The notes under the pieces are model-generated. The model was not told where the DNA came from. It worked only from the letters and a program-made list of their open reading frames with translations, and did not search any database. From contig NZ_PZPO01000006.1 in NCBI RefSeq assembly GCF_013306565.1, positions 62,001 through 126,000 on the forward strand: a stretch of 64,000 bases of DNA. Direction: 5' to 3'. The stretch is from Hyphomicrobium sulfonivorans. Lineage in GTDB: Bacteria; Pseudomonadota; Alphaproteobacteria; Rhizobiales; Hyphomicrobiaceae. The position numbers were made by a program, and so were the translations under genes. Each line of letters starts with the position of its first letter. The stretch's first letter is position 1. Positions 39,401-49,020 of the stretch are shown here, piece by piece.

Positions 39401-39655
39401 GCTGGTCGAAAGCGACGACATGTAGATCATGTTTTCGACGCCGTTGACCTTCTGCTCGATCGGCAGGGCCACTTCGCGCGTAACAGTTGCGGCCGTTGCG
39501 CCGGGATAGCGCGCGGTAACAACAACGGTCGGCGGAACGATATCGGGATATTGCGCAACCGGCAGTCGCACGAGTGAAACGAGGCCTAAGATCACGATCA
39601 AAATCGCGATCACGTTGGCGAGGATGGGCCGGTCGATAAAGAATTTGGCGATCAT
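36500..39655 (-). CDS. RND efflux pump inner-membrane permease (HAE1 type)
   Basis: 1051 residues, full length for AcrB/MexF. N-terminus MIAKFFIDRPILANVIAILIV. The proton-relay segment is LAIGIVVDDAIIVVEGAAKHIERG (Asp-Asp pair near 406), with LVPATTVPVTIIGAFA and the second-half LILLIALSSKNAILIVEFA present. It exports hydrophobic compounds with proton antiport through a tripartite complex. It overlaps the upstream adaptor gene by 4 nt (ATGA). No outer-membrane channel gene or local repressor is next to it, so the pump must use a TolC-like partner from elsewhere. Confidence 0.95.
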   Translation of the reverse strand: MIAKFFIDRPILANVIAILIVILGLVSLVRLPVAQYPDIVPPTVVVTARYPGATAATVTREVALPIEQKVNGVENMIYMSSLSTSDGQYTLTVTFKIGTDADKAQILVQNRVSAALPSLPEAVQKQGVQTNKKSTSILEIVSLTSPDGKFDSLFLSNFATINIVDELARLDGVGSVSVFGAGEYAIRIWLDPQKLQARGLVPQDVSEAVNLQSRSTSAGQVGLPPVPMGQSFQYSINIHGKLDDVSEFENIIVKTDKGGRITRLKDVATVELGAQLYSQSFKLDGKPSAGVAIYLLPEANALDVAKRVEEQMTRLAKSFPKGMDWVVPFDTTKFVSSAVNDVYHTLIEAALLVLVVILVFLQDWRATLVPATTVPVTIIGAFAAMALLGFSVNLSTLFAIILAIGIVVDDAIIVVEGAAKHIERGLTPHDAAVKAMDELLGPIIGITLVLMAVFIPAAFLPGLSGQMYRQFALVIAATAIISAINAMTLKPTQCALWLRPATPPEQRNVLARGFNYVYGKLENAYTGLIARMVRHAGLMTLIVAGLVALAVYSLSRVPTGFLPIEDQGYFIAVVQLPEGASLERTTRAMDDVSARLRKQPGVEHVVSIGGIAALNDSASLSSAGVAYVVLTDWDKRGEGQDLLSLYHALSARVNDIPDGTALVIPPPAIQGIGNVSGATMKVQLRDGSFDYAKLQRLAEAISSRAGDQSMIQSATNTFKADAPQINVEIDRIKAETLGVPLGNALDTLSTYIGSSYIGQFNKFGRVFQIYVQADAAARIDPESLQYLQVRNNEGNMVPLGTMAKITTIAGPSVISLYNLYPAATVVTNTAQGYSSGQGMNMLEQIANETLPTDAGFEWTAMSYQEQEVGNQIYIIYGLSLLLVYLVLAGQYESWFAPATVIASVPLALLGTAGTLIALGVPNNLYTQIGLILLIALSSKNAILIVEFARELRHEGKGLLEAATEAARSRFRPILMTSFAFILGVVPLVLADGAGANAQKSIGIAVLSGMLASTLLTVTFVPSVFVVLQRLEEWFSSRKQTRDEASAHSAVS

Positions 39656-41031
39656 TGGCCCCGCGTTCCCGCGCTCTTGGCTTTCGATTTTGTCTGAGCG
39701 TCGGAACTATCAGCCGCGGCGTCCGCGGCCTCCTTCTTCACCGGAAGGTTGCTCTCCACGGTCTTGCTGTCTGCGCCGCGTGCGGGCTCAGTGCTTTTCG
39801 TCGATGATGATGAAGAGCTGCCGTTCGCGCCGCTTTTGCTGCCGCCGACGGCTTCCTTGGGCACTGGGATTTCCGGACCGGAACCATCGGCGCCTGCGGT
39901 TCTGGAGACGGGCACCACGGTGTTGCCGGGCAGTGCACGCATCAGCCCGCCGACGATAACCCGGTCGTCAGGCTTCAGGCCGCCGGTGATGATGCGCAGG
40001 CCGCCGTCTATGGTGTCGCCGGTTTCAACCAGACGCTGCTCGACGACGTTCTTGTCGTTGACCACCAAAACGTAGCGGCCTTCCTGACTGTTGCCGAGCG
40101 CCACATCGGGGATCAGCAGTGAGGGCACGTCCTTCTGCTTCGGGATGCGCACGCGCACGAACATGCCGGGCGTCAGAATGATGCCGTCGTTCTTGAAGAT
40201 AGCGCGCGCCGCCAGCGTTCCGGTCGAGGCATCCACTTCCGGCGCCACGTAGTTCAGTGTTCCGGTATGCGGATAGCCAGTTTCCGTCTGCACGCCGATC
40301 CCGACCGGAATCGGCCCCAGCTCTTCCAGCGTCACACCAGCCTCGCGCAATTGCTCGCGCACGTTCAGCACCTGCTGCTCGTCGATGTTGAAGTTGATGT
40401 AGATCGGCTTCTGCTGGACGATCGTTGCCAATTTGGTTGGCTCACCGGCGCCGACCATCGCACCGGGATCGACGAAACGCGCGGTGACCGCGCCGTCGAA
40501 CGGGGCGACGATGGTGGTGTATGCTAGGTTGGTCTTTGCCTGCTCCAGCTGGCCCTTGGCCTGTGCCAGTGCCGCCGCGGTGGAATCCCGCTTGGCAAGT
40601 GAATCGTCGACCTGCGCCACGGAGACGGCCGAAGTCTTGACCAGATCGCGCTTGCGCTTCAGATCCGCTTCCGCCTGCAACAGCAGCGCGTCTTGCTGGG
40701 CAACCGTCGCCTGCGCAATTTGCAGCGCGATTTCGTAATCGGTCTTGTCGATCTGGAACAGCAGATCGCCCTTCTTGACCTGATCGCCGTCCTTGTAGCC
40801 CACCTTTTCCAGGAAGCCCTGGACGCGCGCCACGAGGTCGACGCGATTGTAGGCCACCGTGTTGCCGGTGAATTCCATATACAGCGTTACGTTGCGCTTT
40901 TCTGGCTGCGCGACTGTAACCTCGGCGGGGGGCGGGGGCTGATAGGTGTTGCTGTCACTGCATCCGGCCGCTGCCAGACCAAGCATTGCGACTGCGAGCC
41001 ATCCGCCTGTGCGTATTTTCAAATTATGCAT
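39652..41031 (-). CDS. RND efflux periplasmic adaptor (membrane-fusion lipoprotein)
   Basis: 459 residues from MHNLKIRTGG. Lipobox LAAAGC with lipidated Cys24, then the MFP layout: VTLYMEFTGNTVAYNRVDLVARVQGFLEKVGYKDGDQVKKGDLLFQID, the alpha-hairpin, and the second lipoyl half LAYTTIVAPFDGAVTARFVDPGAMVGAG. Closest by layout to MexE/AcrA. The C-terminal 75 residues are a Ser/Lys/Ala-rich disordered tail ([18 protein letters not shown]), longer than usual. A longer open frame reaches 41109 but has no signal peptide. Expressed with the permease. Confidence 0.93.
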   Translation of the reverse strand: MHNLKIRTGGWLAVAMLGLAAAGCSDSNTYQPPPPAEVTVAQPEKRNVTLYMEFTGNTVAYNRVDLVARVQGFLEKVGYKDGDQVKKGDLLFQIDKTDYEIALQIAQATVAQQDALLLQAEADLKRKRDLVKTSAVSVAQVDDSLAKRDSTAAALAQAKGQLEQAKTNLAYTTIVAPFDGAVTARFVDPGAMVGAGEPTKLATIVQQKPIYINFNIDEQQVLNVREQLREAGVTLEELGPIPVGIGVQTETGYPHTGTLNYVAPEVDASTGTLAARAIFKNDGIILTPGMFVRVRIPKQKDVPSLLIPDVALGNSQEGRYVLVVNDKNVVEQRLVETGDTIDGGLRIITGGLKPDDRVIVGGLMRALPGNTVVPVSRTAGADGSGPEIPVPKEAVGGSKSGANGSSSSSSTKSTEPARGADSKTVESNLPVKKEAADAAADSSDAQTKSKAKSAGTRGQ

Positions 41032-41258
41032 TCCGTTGACCCGTCGCCCCACCAGCGCCGCTGCCATGTCCGGGCGCCGCTGCGATGTTTGGGTGCGACC
41101 GTAATGCAATTGAGCTTAACAATTGATCGATTGCCGGCCCCCTACGTGCCATGGGGACAGGCTCTGCGCAGACTTGCCTATCCCTCGCCACTCCGTGGTA
41201 AGAAGCTGCGGCTCGCGGGAAGCCCGGGGCCAGCCGGGGTTACCTTGGGGGAAGTTCA

Positions 41259-42581
41259 GTGTTTTCGAATGAAACGGGTGGTGTTGACCTAGGCCAGCGT
41301 TGCCGCGGCATTGCGCTCGGCACGCTCCTCATGGTGGCGGTAGTTGCGGCGCTCATCAGTCCGCGGACGTTGGCTGTCACATTCTGGATCGTGGCGCTTG
41401 GCTTTCTGGTCTCGGCCTTTCTGCGCCGCGACATCTATATGCAACAATTCCGCCCCGGTCCCGTCACGGCAACACTGGCGCTTTTTGTCAGCTACGTATT
41501 TCTCAGCGCCACATGGGCCGACGTGCCGGCAATGCCATTGGAAAAGGCCGCGCTAGCTGCGGGAACGGTGGCGGCAGTCTGGATGATGTGCTCCCTGATC
41601 CGTCAGGAAACGCGCGCCAACATCATCCATATGGGCGAGGGCGTTTTCCTGGGCGTGGTGATCGGAACGCTGTTCCTGCTGGAGGAGCATCTCAGCGAAC
41701 AGGCGATCAAGATCGCAGTATTCAATTCCCTTGGGTTTCAGCCGGGGCAACTCAAACCGGTTGAATATTTTTACTGGGACAAAGGTGCGCTGATCGAGAT
41801 CGAGCCCAACGATCTGGTGCGCAACCTGACCGGTGTCGGTGTCTATCTCTGGCCAGCCATCGCGGCGGTTCTGGGCGTCTGGCGACGTCCCATGAATTTC
41901 TACGCAGCCGTTGCCCTGTTCGTCATCGCTGCCGCTGCCATCACGCTTTCTAACCATGCGGCTTCGCAGCTTGCCTTGATCGCGGGTGTCATCGTGTTCG
42001 CAATCGCTTCCCGGTCGCTGCTATGGGCGCGGCGGTGCGTGGCGGCAGGATGGCTCATTGCCTGCTTCGCGGTTATTCCGCTGGCGCTGGGCGCCTACAA
42101 GGCCAACCTGCAACAGATCGATGCTCTTGGCTCGTCGGTGCAGGCGCGTCTGATCATCTGGAAATACACAGCGGAAAAAACATTCGAAAATCCTTGGTTC
42201 GGCGTCGGTGCGAACATGACGCGTGTCATCGGCCCTGAGCTGGAAAAGACCGCAGTGATCGTGGGCAACGACCGCTGGCCGCATAGGCTGTCGATCCACG
42301 CGCACAATATGTACTTGCAGACGTGGTTCGAGCTGGGTGCTGTCGGTGCGGTGCTGCTGGCGGCGATCGGGTTGGCAATCCTGTCTGCGATTGCCCGGCT
42401 GGAGCGGCGGGTGCAGCGCTATGCGCTGGCCACTTTCTCGCTGACGGCAGCCGTCCTGACCTCCAGCTATGGCATGTGGCAGGTGTGGTTGATCGGAACG
42501 CTCGGCGTTGCCGCCGTGGCGATGTGCATTGGAGTGCGCGCGCTTGAAACGTCGTCGCCCGCATCTGCTGATCTAACCTGA
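41259..42581 (+). CDS. O-antigen ligase / polymerase-like membrane protein
   Basis: 440 residues from a GTG, about ten hydrophobic spans. The large periplasmic loop near 280-350 has the Wzy_C-type features RLIIWKYTAEKTFENPWFGVG and RLSIHAHNMYLQTWFELGAVG, the His being the conserved ligase residue (HNMYLQ). It would join polysaccharide to lipid A core, or act as a polymerase. It stands alone between the efflux operon and an OYE gene, with no glycosyltransferase nearby. Confidence 0.85.
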   Translation: MFSNETGGVDLGQRCRGIALGTLLMVAVVAALISPRTLAVTFWIVALGFLVSAFLRRDIYMQQFRPGPVTATLALFVSYVFLSATWADVPAMPLEKAALAAGTVAAVWMMCSLIRQETRANIIHMGEGVFLGVVIGTLFLLEEHLSEQAIKIAVFNSLGFQPGQLKPVEYFYWDKGALIEIEPNDLVRNLTGVGVYLWPAIAAVLGVWRRPMNFYAAVALFVIAAAAITLSNHAASQLALIAGVIVFAIASRSLLWARRCVAAGWLIACFAVIPLALGAYKANLQQIDALGSSVQARLIIWKYTAEKTFENPWFGVGANMTRVIGPELEKTAVIVGNDRWPHRLSIHAHNMYLQTWFELGAVGAVLLAAIGLAILSAIARLERRVQRYALATFSLTAAVLTSSYGMWQVWLIGTLGVAAVAMCIGVRALETSSPASADLT

Positions 42582-42642
42582 GATCACGACCTGAAATAAC
42601 CGGGCGGCGCGTCGGCGCCGCTCCGGTGTCGTCGGCGAGCGG

Positions 42643-43758
42643 TTACGCGGATGTCGGCGTCAATGCGGGATAGTCGATATAGCCGCGCTCTTCGCCGGCA
42701 TAGAACGTGTTGGGATCTGCCTCCGCCAGCGGCGCGCCGGACCGCAGACGCTCGACCAGATCCGGATTGGAAATGAACGGCCGTCCGAAGCAGATGATGT
42801 CGGCGAGGTCTTCCTCACGTGCCTTGATGGCGAGTTCCAATGTGTAGTTATTGTTGGCCATGAAGAGGCCGTTGAACGCCCGGCGCAGTTTCTGCAGATC
42901 AAAGCCACCCGGCGGGTTTCTGTCGCCACCGGTATCGCCTTCGATGACGTGCAGATAGGCGAGATTGTATGGATTAAGCTCTTCAATGAGCGACAGATAC
43001 AGCGGTTCTGGATCTGAATCGCCGATGTCGCCGAATTTGGTCAGCGGCGAAATGCGGATGCCGACGCGATCGCCGCCCCATACCTTTGTGACCGCATCCA
43101 CCACCTCGCGCACGATGCGTGTCCGGTTTTCTATCGAGCCGCCATATTGATCGGTGCGCTTGTTGGTCTTGTCGGACAGAAACTGCTGCAGCAGATAGCC
43201 GTTCGCTGCGTGGATCTCGACTCCGTCAAAACCAGCTTCAAGCGCGCATTTGGCGGCATGGGCATAGTCCGCGACGATGCCGGCAATCTCGTCGGTTTTC
43301 AGCGCGCGCGGGGTGCCGATCGGCTTGAAGCCCTCGGCAGTGTAAGCCTGCTGATTTTCCGGCGCGACGGCGCTGGGCGCAACGGGGAGCTGCCCGCCCG
43401 GCTGAAGATCGGGATGCGATATACGCCCCACATGCCAGAGCTGCAGGAAGATGCGGCAGCCGTTGTCATGCACGGCCTTGGTGGTCAGCTTCCATCCAGC
43501 CACCTGCTCCGGCGACCAGATGCCCGGCGTGCGGATGTAGCCCTTGCCTTGCGGCGAAATATTCGTGGCCTCGCTGATGATGAGCCCGGCAGACGCGCGC
43601 TGGGCGTAGTGGATAGCCTGAAGCTCGCCGGGTACGCCGTCGTCGGTGGCGCGAGAGCGGGTCAGTGGCGCCATCGCAATCCGGTTGGCGAGCCGATACG
43701 GCCCCAGTTCGACAGGATCGAAGAGATCGGATCGCTGGTCCGCGCGCGTCTGAGACAT
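42643..43758 (-). CDS. nemA: Alkene reductase, Old Yellow Enzyme family
   Basis: 371 residues, FMN-dependent TIM barrel. Conserved: RIAMAPLTRSRA, QLWHVGRISHPDLQ, GFDGVEIHAANGYLLQQFLSDKTNKRTDQYGGSIENR (with the His/Asn pair in HAANGYL), and DIICFGRPFISNPDLVERL. It reduces activated C=C bonds (N-ethylmaleimide, glycerol trinitrate in relatives) with NADPH. The symbol is by similarity to the E. coli family; the natural substrate is unknown. Single gene with a repeat upstream. Confidence 0.9.
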   Translation of the reverse strand: MSQTRADQRSDLFDPVELGPYRLANRIAMAPLTRSRATDDGVPGELQAIHYAQRASAGLIISEATNISPQGKGYIRTPGIWSPEQVAGWKLTTKAVHDNGCRIFLQLWHVGRISHPDLQPGGQLPVAPSAVAPENQQAYTAEGFKPIGTPRALKTDEIAGIVADYAHAAKCALEAGFDGVEIHAANGYLLQQFLSDKTNKRTDQYGGSIENRTRIVREVVDAVTKVWGGDRVGIRISPLTKFGDIGDSDPEPLYLSLIEELNPYNLAYLHVIEGDTGGDRNPPGGFDLQKLRRAFNGLFMANNNYTLELAIKAREEDLADIICFGRPFISNPDLVERLRSGAPLAEADPNTFYAGEERGYIDYPALTPTSA

Positions 43759-43773
43759 CTGGGAAGCTCCTTA

Positions 43774-43875
43774 GGCCATGATCGCTTCGGAGCCTGATAG
43801 TCCCGAGGCGTGCATCATCGGTCTCATCAAATGTTAGAGCGCGTCGCGATTGGGATGAAAGGCGACCACGCTCTA
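43774..43875. repeat. Dispersed intergenic repeat, family C, copy 2
   Basis: Same block order as 8421-8533: CCATGATCGCTTCGGA, CTGATAG, ATCATCGGTCTCATCAAA, TAGAGCG, TCGCGATT, GCGACCACGCTCTA. It lies upstream of the OYE gene. An inner stretch of about 11 nt present in copy 1 is missing. Confidence 0.75.
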
Positions 43876-43976
43876 AGGTGGGTGACCGACCATTTAGGAG
43901 CCCGAATGGAGAGCGGCAAGGGGCTGAGCTGGCTTGCGGATGCACGGCATTTAGGGGCGCGCCGAAGCGGATCGCG

Positions 43977-43984
43977 GGGGGGGG
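43977..43984. repeat. Poly-G tract flanked by direct repeats
   Basis: Eight G residues between two copies of AGCGGATCGCGGG (GAAGCGGATCGCG… and …CAGCGGATCGCGGGCAG). It is intergenic; slippage-prone, but no gene reads through it. Confidence 0.5.
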
Positions 43985-44080
43985 CAGCGGATCGCGGGCA
44001 GGTAGATTGCCGGTTCACGCGCCCCCTTGCTCTCAAAGCAGGTGCTCAATGGGGTGAAAACCGCGCCGTATTACGGCGCT

Positions 44081-44114
44081 AAAAAACAAAGAGGCCGCCC
44101 CGAGGGACGGCCTC
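44081..44114 (-). terminator. Minus-strand terminator of the 25-residue ORF
   Basis: On the minus strand GAGGCCG-TCCCTCGGGG-CGGCCTC, followed by TTTGTTTTTT. It lies 51 nt after the stop of the micro-ORF. Confidence 0.88.
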
Positions 44115-44164
44115 CGTGAGACTTCGGCGGCGGGGCAGTATCGGCTGCTCCTGGCCGCTGCGCT

Positions 44165-44242
44165 TCAGGCGCTCACCAGAGGTAAATCCGGCTTGAACCC
44201 GAGCGACCACGACATCGCCGTCCTCAAGATCCCACTCGACAT
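44165..44242 (-). CDS. 25-residue micro-ORF with perfect Shine-Dalgarno
   Basis: Encodes MSSGILRTAMSWSLGFKPDL then PLVSA. The sequence AAAGGAGGTGATCC lies directly upstream, with 1 nt between it and the ATG; its 14 bases are fully complementary to the 3' end of 16S rRNA. The unit has its own terminator. Length, strong site and isolated transcription unit argue for a real micro-gene or a translation-sensing leader. I cannot name it, and no downstream gene on the minus strand lies before the terminator. Confidence 0.6.
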   Translation of the reverse strand: MSSGILRTAMSWSLGFKPDLPLVSA

Positions 44243-44347
44243 CGGATCACCTCCTTTCAATTGTTGAACCACGCTTGCAGGCTGCCACGCTTTTCGCCGT
44301 CTGCAAAGTTACGTTTTGGACATGCGGGCGTCTGTGCAACGTTTGCA

Positions 44348-44941
44348 TCAGAAACGCCAGGGCCGGGTGTCGGCTATCCAGCTTGCGAGCTGATGCCACG
44401 GCTCGGCATTCCAGTAGCGGCGCGCTGAAGTCATTGTCGGCGGCAGCACGAAAATTTCGCAGCCGATGCCGTCACGCCGCTGTGGCTGCCGGCCGTACTG
44501 CAAGCGTGCAGGGCTGCGCTGCAGCCAGATGCTGGCGCTGTGCTTGCCGACAAATGCGCAGGCGCGCGGCCGGAATCGCAGCAGCTTGTCGTTGAATTGC
44601 GTTATGTCCCGGGCGCTGACTTTGGCTTTGCCGCTGGTGCCAGCATCACGATCGACGCTTGGAAGAAACAGAACGCCCATGCCGATCTCCGGCAGGCGAC
44701 TGATCGTGTTCGCTGAATAACGTCGCGGGATAAGCCCGGCCTCGTGCGCTGTCGGCCAGAACCGATTGCCCGCATTGGCGAACATCGTCTCGGCGCCGTG
44801 CGGCTGTGAATTGAAGGGGCAGGCCAACACAAGGTCGAGTCCTGCACACAGAATATCAGGCGTCGCTGAGCCCGGTGCGCTGTCGCTGAACTGCGGTGCC
44901 GTGGCGCGATCCGGCACGGCGGGATCAGTGCTGAGGTCCAT
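44348..44941 (-). CDS. Mug/TDG-like mismatch-specific DNA glycosylase
   Basis: 197 residues. The segment DILCAGLDLVLACPFNSQPHG … FANAGNRFWPTAHEAGL aligns with the Mug family start DILAPGL…GINPGLSS…FAHPANRFWK. EIGMGVLFL, KLLRFRPRACAFVGK and a C-terminal FVLPPTMTSARRYWNAEPWHQL match the family as well. Mug removes uracil or ethenocytosine from mismatches. The catalytic GINPG motif is replaced by ACPFN, so activity or specificity may differ; the Asn is kept one position away. The call is by family layout only. Confidence 0.75.
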   Translation of the reverse strand: MDLSTDPAVPDRATAPQFSDSAPGSATPDILCAGLDLVLACPFNSQPHGAETMFANAGNRFWPTAHEAGLIPRRYSANTISRLPEIGMGVLFLPSVDRDAGTSGKAKVSARDITQFNDKLLRFRPRACAFVGKHSASIWLQRSPARLQYGRQPQRRDGIGCEIFVLPPTMTSARRYWNAEPWHQLASWIADTRPWRF

Positions 44942-45097
44942 GCGTTTTCACGCGCCGAATCGGGATGGCCCACATCGGCTAATGATCGCTGGAGCGCGGC
45001 AGCCGGCAAGCGGTCACCACGCTATTTGCACTGAATGATTATGTTTAGCTGCGCCGCGCATTGGTAAAAATGCGCTTCGCCCGGTCCGGCGAACCGC

Positions 45098-45652
45098 CTA
45101 GCGCGGCCGGATGCGGCTGATCTTCGAGCCTTCCAGCGTCAGATTGTACATCAGGCCCTTCGGATCGAGCACGAAGCCGATAACCGGGCTGGTGATTTTG
45201 TTGGTGTCAATCGATCCGCCAATGCCGACGGTGATGACGGCAACCGAAGCATCCGCGCCAACCTTCCAGCCCTTGGTGCGGCGGAACTGCTGCAGCGCTT
45301 CCGGTGTCATGAACATGATGATGACGGAGCGCTCCTGCACGCCGAGCTGAAACCCGACCGAAGCTGAAACGGTGTTGAAGTAGTCGACCGTACGTCCGCC
45401 GATGCGCAGCGCGCCTTCGCCATATTCGCCACCGATTCCGAAGCCAGCCTTCACCACTGACGGGAACACCAGGATACCAACGGATTTGTGCGCCAGTTCC
45501 CGCGCGCCCCGCACGCTGTGAAAGAAGCGGTCCAGCGTGGCGTCGACATCGACATCGATTTCATGCGCCGACGCGGCCTTGGCCTGCGGAGCAAGGGCAG
45601 GGGAGGCAAGCAGAATGGCGGCTATGACCGCCCACATGATATTGCGCACCAT
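45098..45652 (-). CDS. SYLF-domain (YSC84-like) lipid-binding protein, exported
   Basis: 184 residues. Signal peptide MVRNIMWAVIAAILLASPALAPQAKA. The SYLF domain is clear: AHKSVGILVFPSVVKAGFGIGGEYGEGALRIGG, YFNTVSASVGFQLGVQERSVIIMFMTPEALQQFRRTKGWKVGADASVAVITVGIGG, and a closing GFVLDPKGLMYNLTLEGSKISRI. The SYLF fold binds phosphoinositides in eukaryotes; the bacterial role is unknown. The start is chosen at the signal peptide (45652), not the longer frame to 45760. Confidence 0.9.
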   Translation of the reverse strand: MVRNIMWAVIAAILLASPALAPQAKAASAHEIDVDVDATLDRFFHSVRGARELAHKSVGILVFPSVVKAGFGIGGEYGEGALRIGGRTVDYFNTVSASVGFQLGVQERSVIIMFMTPEALQQFRRTKGWKVGADASVAVITVGIGGSIDTNKITSPVIGFVLDPKGLMYNLTLEGSKISRIRPR

Positions 45653-45771
45653 CGGCGTTGATCCTTTTTTATTTCGAGTTTTGTGACGCCACTTCATGGC
45701 CAAATTTGCGTCGGCTGCACCACACCGGCTGAAACGCCGCAAACACAGTGGCGGTTGCAATCAATCGGAGG

Positions 45772-46194
45772 TTATTCTCCTGCGGCCTTGCGCGCGGCCA
45801 TCATATCGAATGTGCGCCCAAGTCCCGCCAGCAGCGATCCCAGCCCGAACAGCACAATCACGACAATCTCCAGATAGCCTTCGACCCGCTCATTTTCGAG
45901 CATGTAGTCGGAAATGTCGGCGTCCGAGTTGCGATACTTGGCGAAGATTTCGTCGCGCCTTGCTTCCGTCCCGGCGATCACGTCCGGCGCGGCATTCATC
46001 TGCTGCAGTAACGTGATCTGGTTGGTAAAGCTCTCGCGCAACTGCACCTGGGCATTCTGCTGCGCGGTGAATGCCGCCAGCCGCCACTCGATCTGGCGCT
46101 TCATCGGTTCGAGATAGAACAGCTGCATGGCCGTTGAGCTCAGCAGCAGCAGGATGCCGAACAGCTCGCCGAGCTGATGGATTTTAAGGCGCAT
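45772..46194 (-). CDS. Membrane protein with two helices, unknown
   Basis: 140 residues: N-terminal helix about 7-27 (LGELFGILLLLSSTAMQLFYL), a helical, Gln/Glu-rich middle of about 85 residues that could form a coiled coil, and a second helix about 108-125 (EIVVIVLFGLGSLLAGL). No family recognised. It lies 119 nt upstream of the SYLF gene on the same strand. Confidence 0.65.
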   Translation of the reverse strand: MRLKIHQLGELFGILLLLSSTAMQLFYLEPMKRQIEWRLAAFTAQQNAQVQLRESFTNQITLLQQMNAAPDVIAGTEARRDEIFAKYRNSDADISDYMLENERVEGYLEIVVIVLFGLGSLLAGLGRTFDMMAARKAAGE

Positions 46195-46391
46195 GGTTCC
46201 CCCGGAGTGCGGGGCAGTTGCCGCCGCGTCTTCGGCATTTTAGCGCCCCGCGAGGGCGGCGTTAAGTATCGTCGCAGGGGGCTCATCGCCCCGCAATTGC
46301 CGCATGCCCTTTCCCCGGGCCGCCGCATGGATTATGCGAAACCCAAACATTATGCGAAGCGCAAACGCTGATCCCAAGGGCCACGCCGCAC

Positions 46392-48014
<1,623 letters not shown>

Positions 48015-48023
48015 GGAGTGACG

Positions 48024-48239
48024 ATGTCGGAACGCAAGGAGCGCATCGACTACCACAAGAGCGGCAGGGTGAAAGCGCGTGGCACAATACGCGACGGCGA
48101 ACTCGACGGATACTGGGAATGGTTCCGCACCGACGGTACCAAGCTGCGTTCCGGCCATTTTCAGATGGGCGCGCAGGTCGGCGAGTGGATTACGTACGAC
48201 GCCAGCGGCAATCCCTACAAGGTTACGCATATAAAGTGA
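48024..48239 (+). CDS. MORN-repeat (YwqK-like) small protein
   Basis: 71 residues containing MORN_2-type units: YHKSGRVKARGTIRDGELDGYWEWF, RTDGTKLRSGHFQMGAQVGEWITYD, and ASGNPYKVTHIK. Relatives are annotated as YwqK-family antitoxin components. AAGGAG overlaps the ABC-F stop, 5 nt before the ATG. Its stop codon TGA is nested in a GTGA that is a possible start for the next frame. Small, polar, probably cytosolic. Confidence 0.8.
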   Translation: MSERKERIDYHKSGRVKARGTIRDGELDGYWEWFRTDGTKLRSGHFQMGAQVGEWITYDASGNPYKVTHIK

Positions 48240-48790
48240 CGTTGGAGACGAGTACGGTAGCACTCGGCTCGACGCATCCTTGGTCGATTGATCCCATGAA
48301 CACCCGCCACTCCATCGACCCGCGCAATGCCAACATTGCGTGTGACGCAAACGCGCTCGACTACACGGGAGGCGTTGCCGATCTGCTGGTGGATCGTTTT
48401 CGCATCCTTTTGTCGGAAGGAAGACTTCGACTGGTCGTCGCTGCCGGTGTGCGAGATGAGGTGCAGAATCCGCGCACACCAACTTCAATTCAAGAGGCGA
48501 TAGTCCCGCAGATATTCAACCTGAGGCCAAGGCTGACGCTCTCGCAGCAAGACAGCCGATTCAAAGTCCGGGTAATATTGCAGGGCAATGCAGCGCCCGG
48601 CAGGCACGCCGCCGACGCATTGCACATATCCGAAGCCTCCGAAGCGGGCTGCGCTTACTTCATAACGAACGACAAACGCATTCTCCGCAAGCGCGATGAG
48701 TTGGCGAGTGTTCTGCCGGCAACACTGGCCATCGCGGATCTGAACGAATTTTTCGAGATAGTAGATGCTTTTCAGAGCGGGGGACTGTGA
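48236..48790 (+). CDS. PIN-domain ribonuclease-like protein
   Basis: 184 residues from GTG 48236 (overlapping the previous stop), or 164 from ATG 48296. The four acidic PIN positions are visible, numbered from the ATG: Asp17 in IACDANALDY, Glu55 in GVRDEVQNP, Asp107 in RHAADALHI and Asp126 in FITNDKRIL. PIN domains are Mg-dependent RNases, commonly VapC-type toxins. The set looks complete, so activity is plausible. The following small ORF overlaps it by 4 nt. Confidence 0.8.
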   Translation: MTLETSTVALGSTHPWSIDPMNTRHSIDPRNANIACDANALDYTGGVADLLVDRFRILLSEGRLRLVVAAGVRDEVQNPRTPTSIQEAIVPQIFNLRPRLTLSQQDSRFKVRVILQGNAAPGRHAADALHISEASEAGCAYFITNDKRILRKRDELASVLPATLAIADLNEFFEIVDAFQSGGL

Positions 48791-48927
48791 GCGGTCCAGA
48801 GCGCGCGCTCATCTCTCAGATCACCTCTCGATCCCGCCTCAACATAAGCCGCCGCGCTGACCTTCGGGAGCAGGTGGACCGCGCTCTGCTCCGAGTCGCT
48901 GACTTCTCGCCCGCTTACCATGCCTAG
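48787..48927 (+). CDS. 46-residue ORF overlapping the PIN gene
   Basis: From a GTG inside the end of the PIN gene (GTGA overlap), encoding a charged, helix-prone peptide starting MSGPERALISQITSRSRLNI and containing REQVDRALLRVAD. No family recognised. The overlap, and a GTG of the same kind as its neighbour, argue for translational coupling. It may be a small partner of the PIN protein, a VapB-like role being a guess, or a fortuitous frame. Confidence 0.45.
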   Translation: MSGPERALISQITSRSRLNISRRADLREQVDRALLRVADFSPAYHA

Positions 48928-49020
48928 ATCTGCCCATCTGGCAGGCACCGTTTAGCGACGACAACAAACCATGCATTCGTTATACCAAATCCGGCGTAAT
49001 GGCGCGCCGCGAGTTGGAGG

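Noticed and set aside
44243-44260. A match to the 3' end of 16S rRNA (GGATCACCTCCTTTC)
   Set aside because: Only about 15 bases match, there is no rRNA around it, and on the other strand it is the Shine-Dalgarno of a 25-codon ORF with a terminator.
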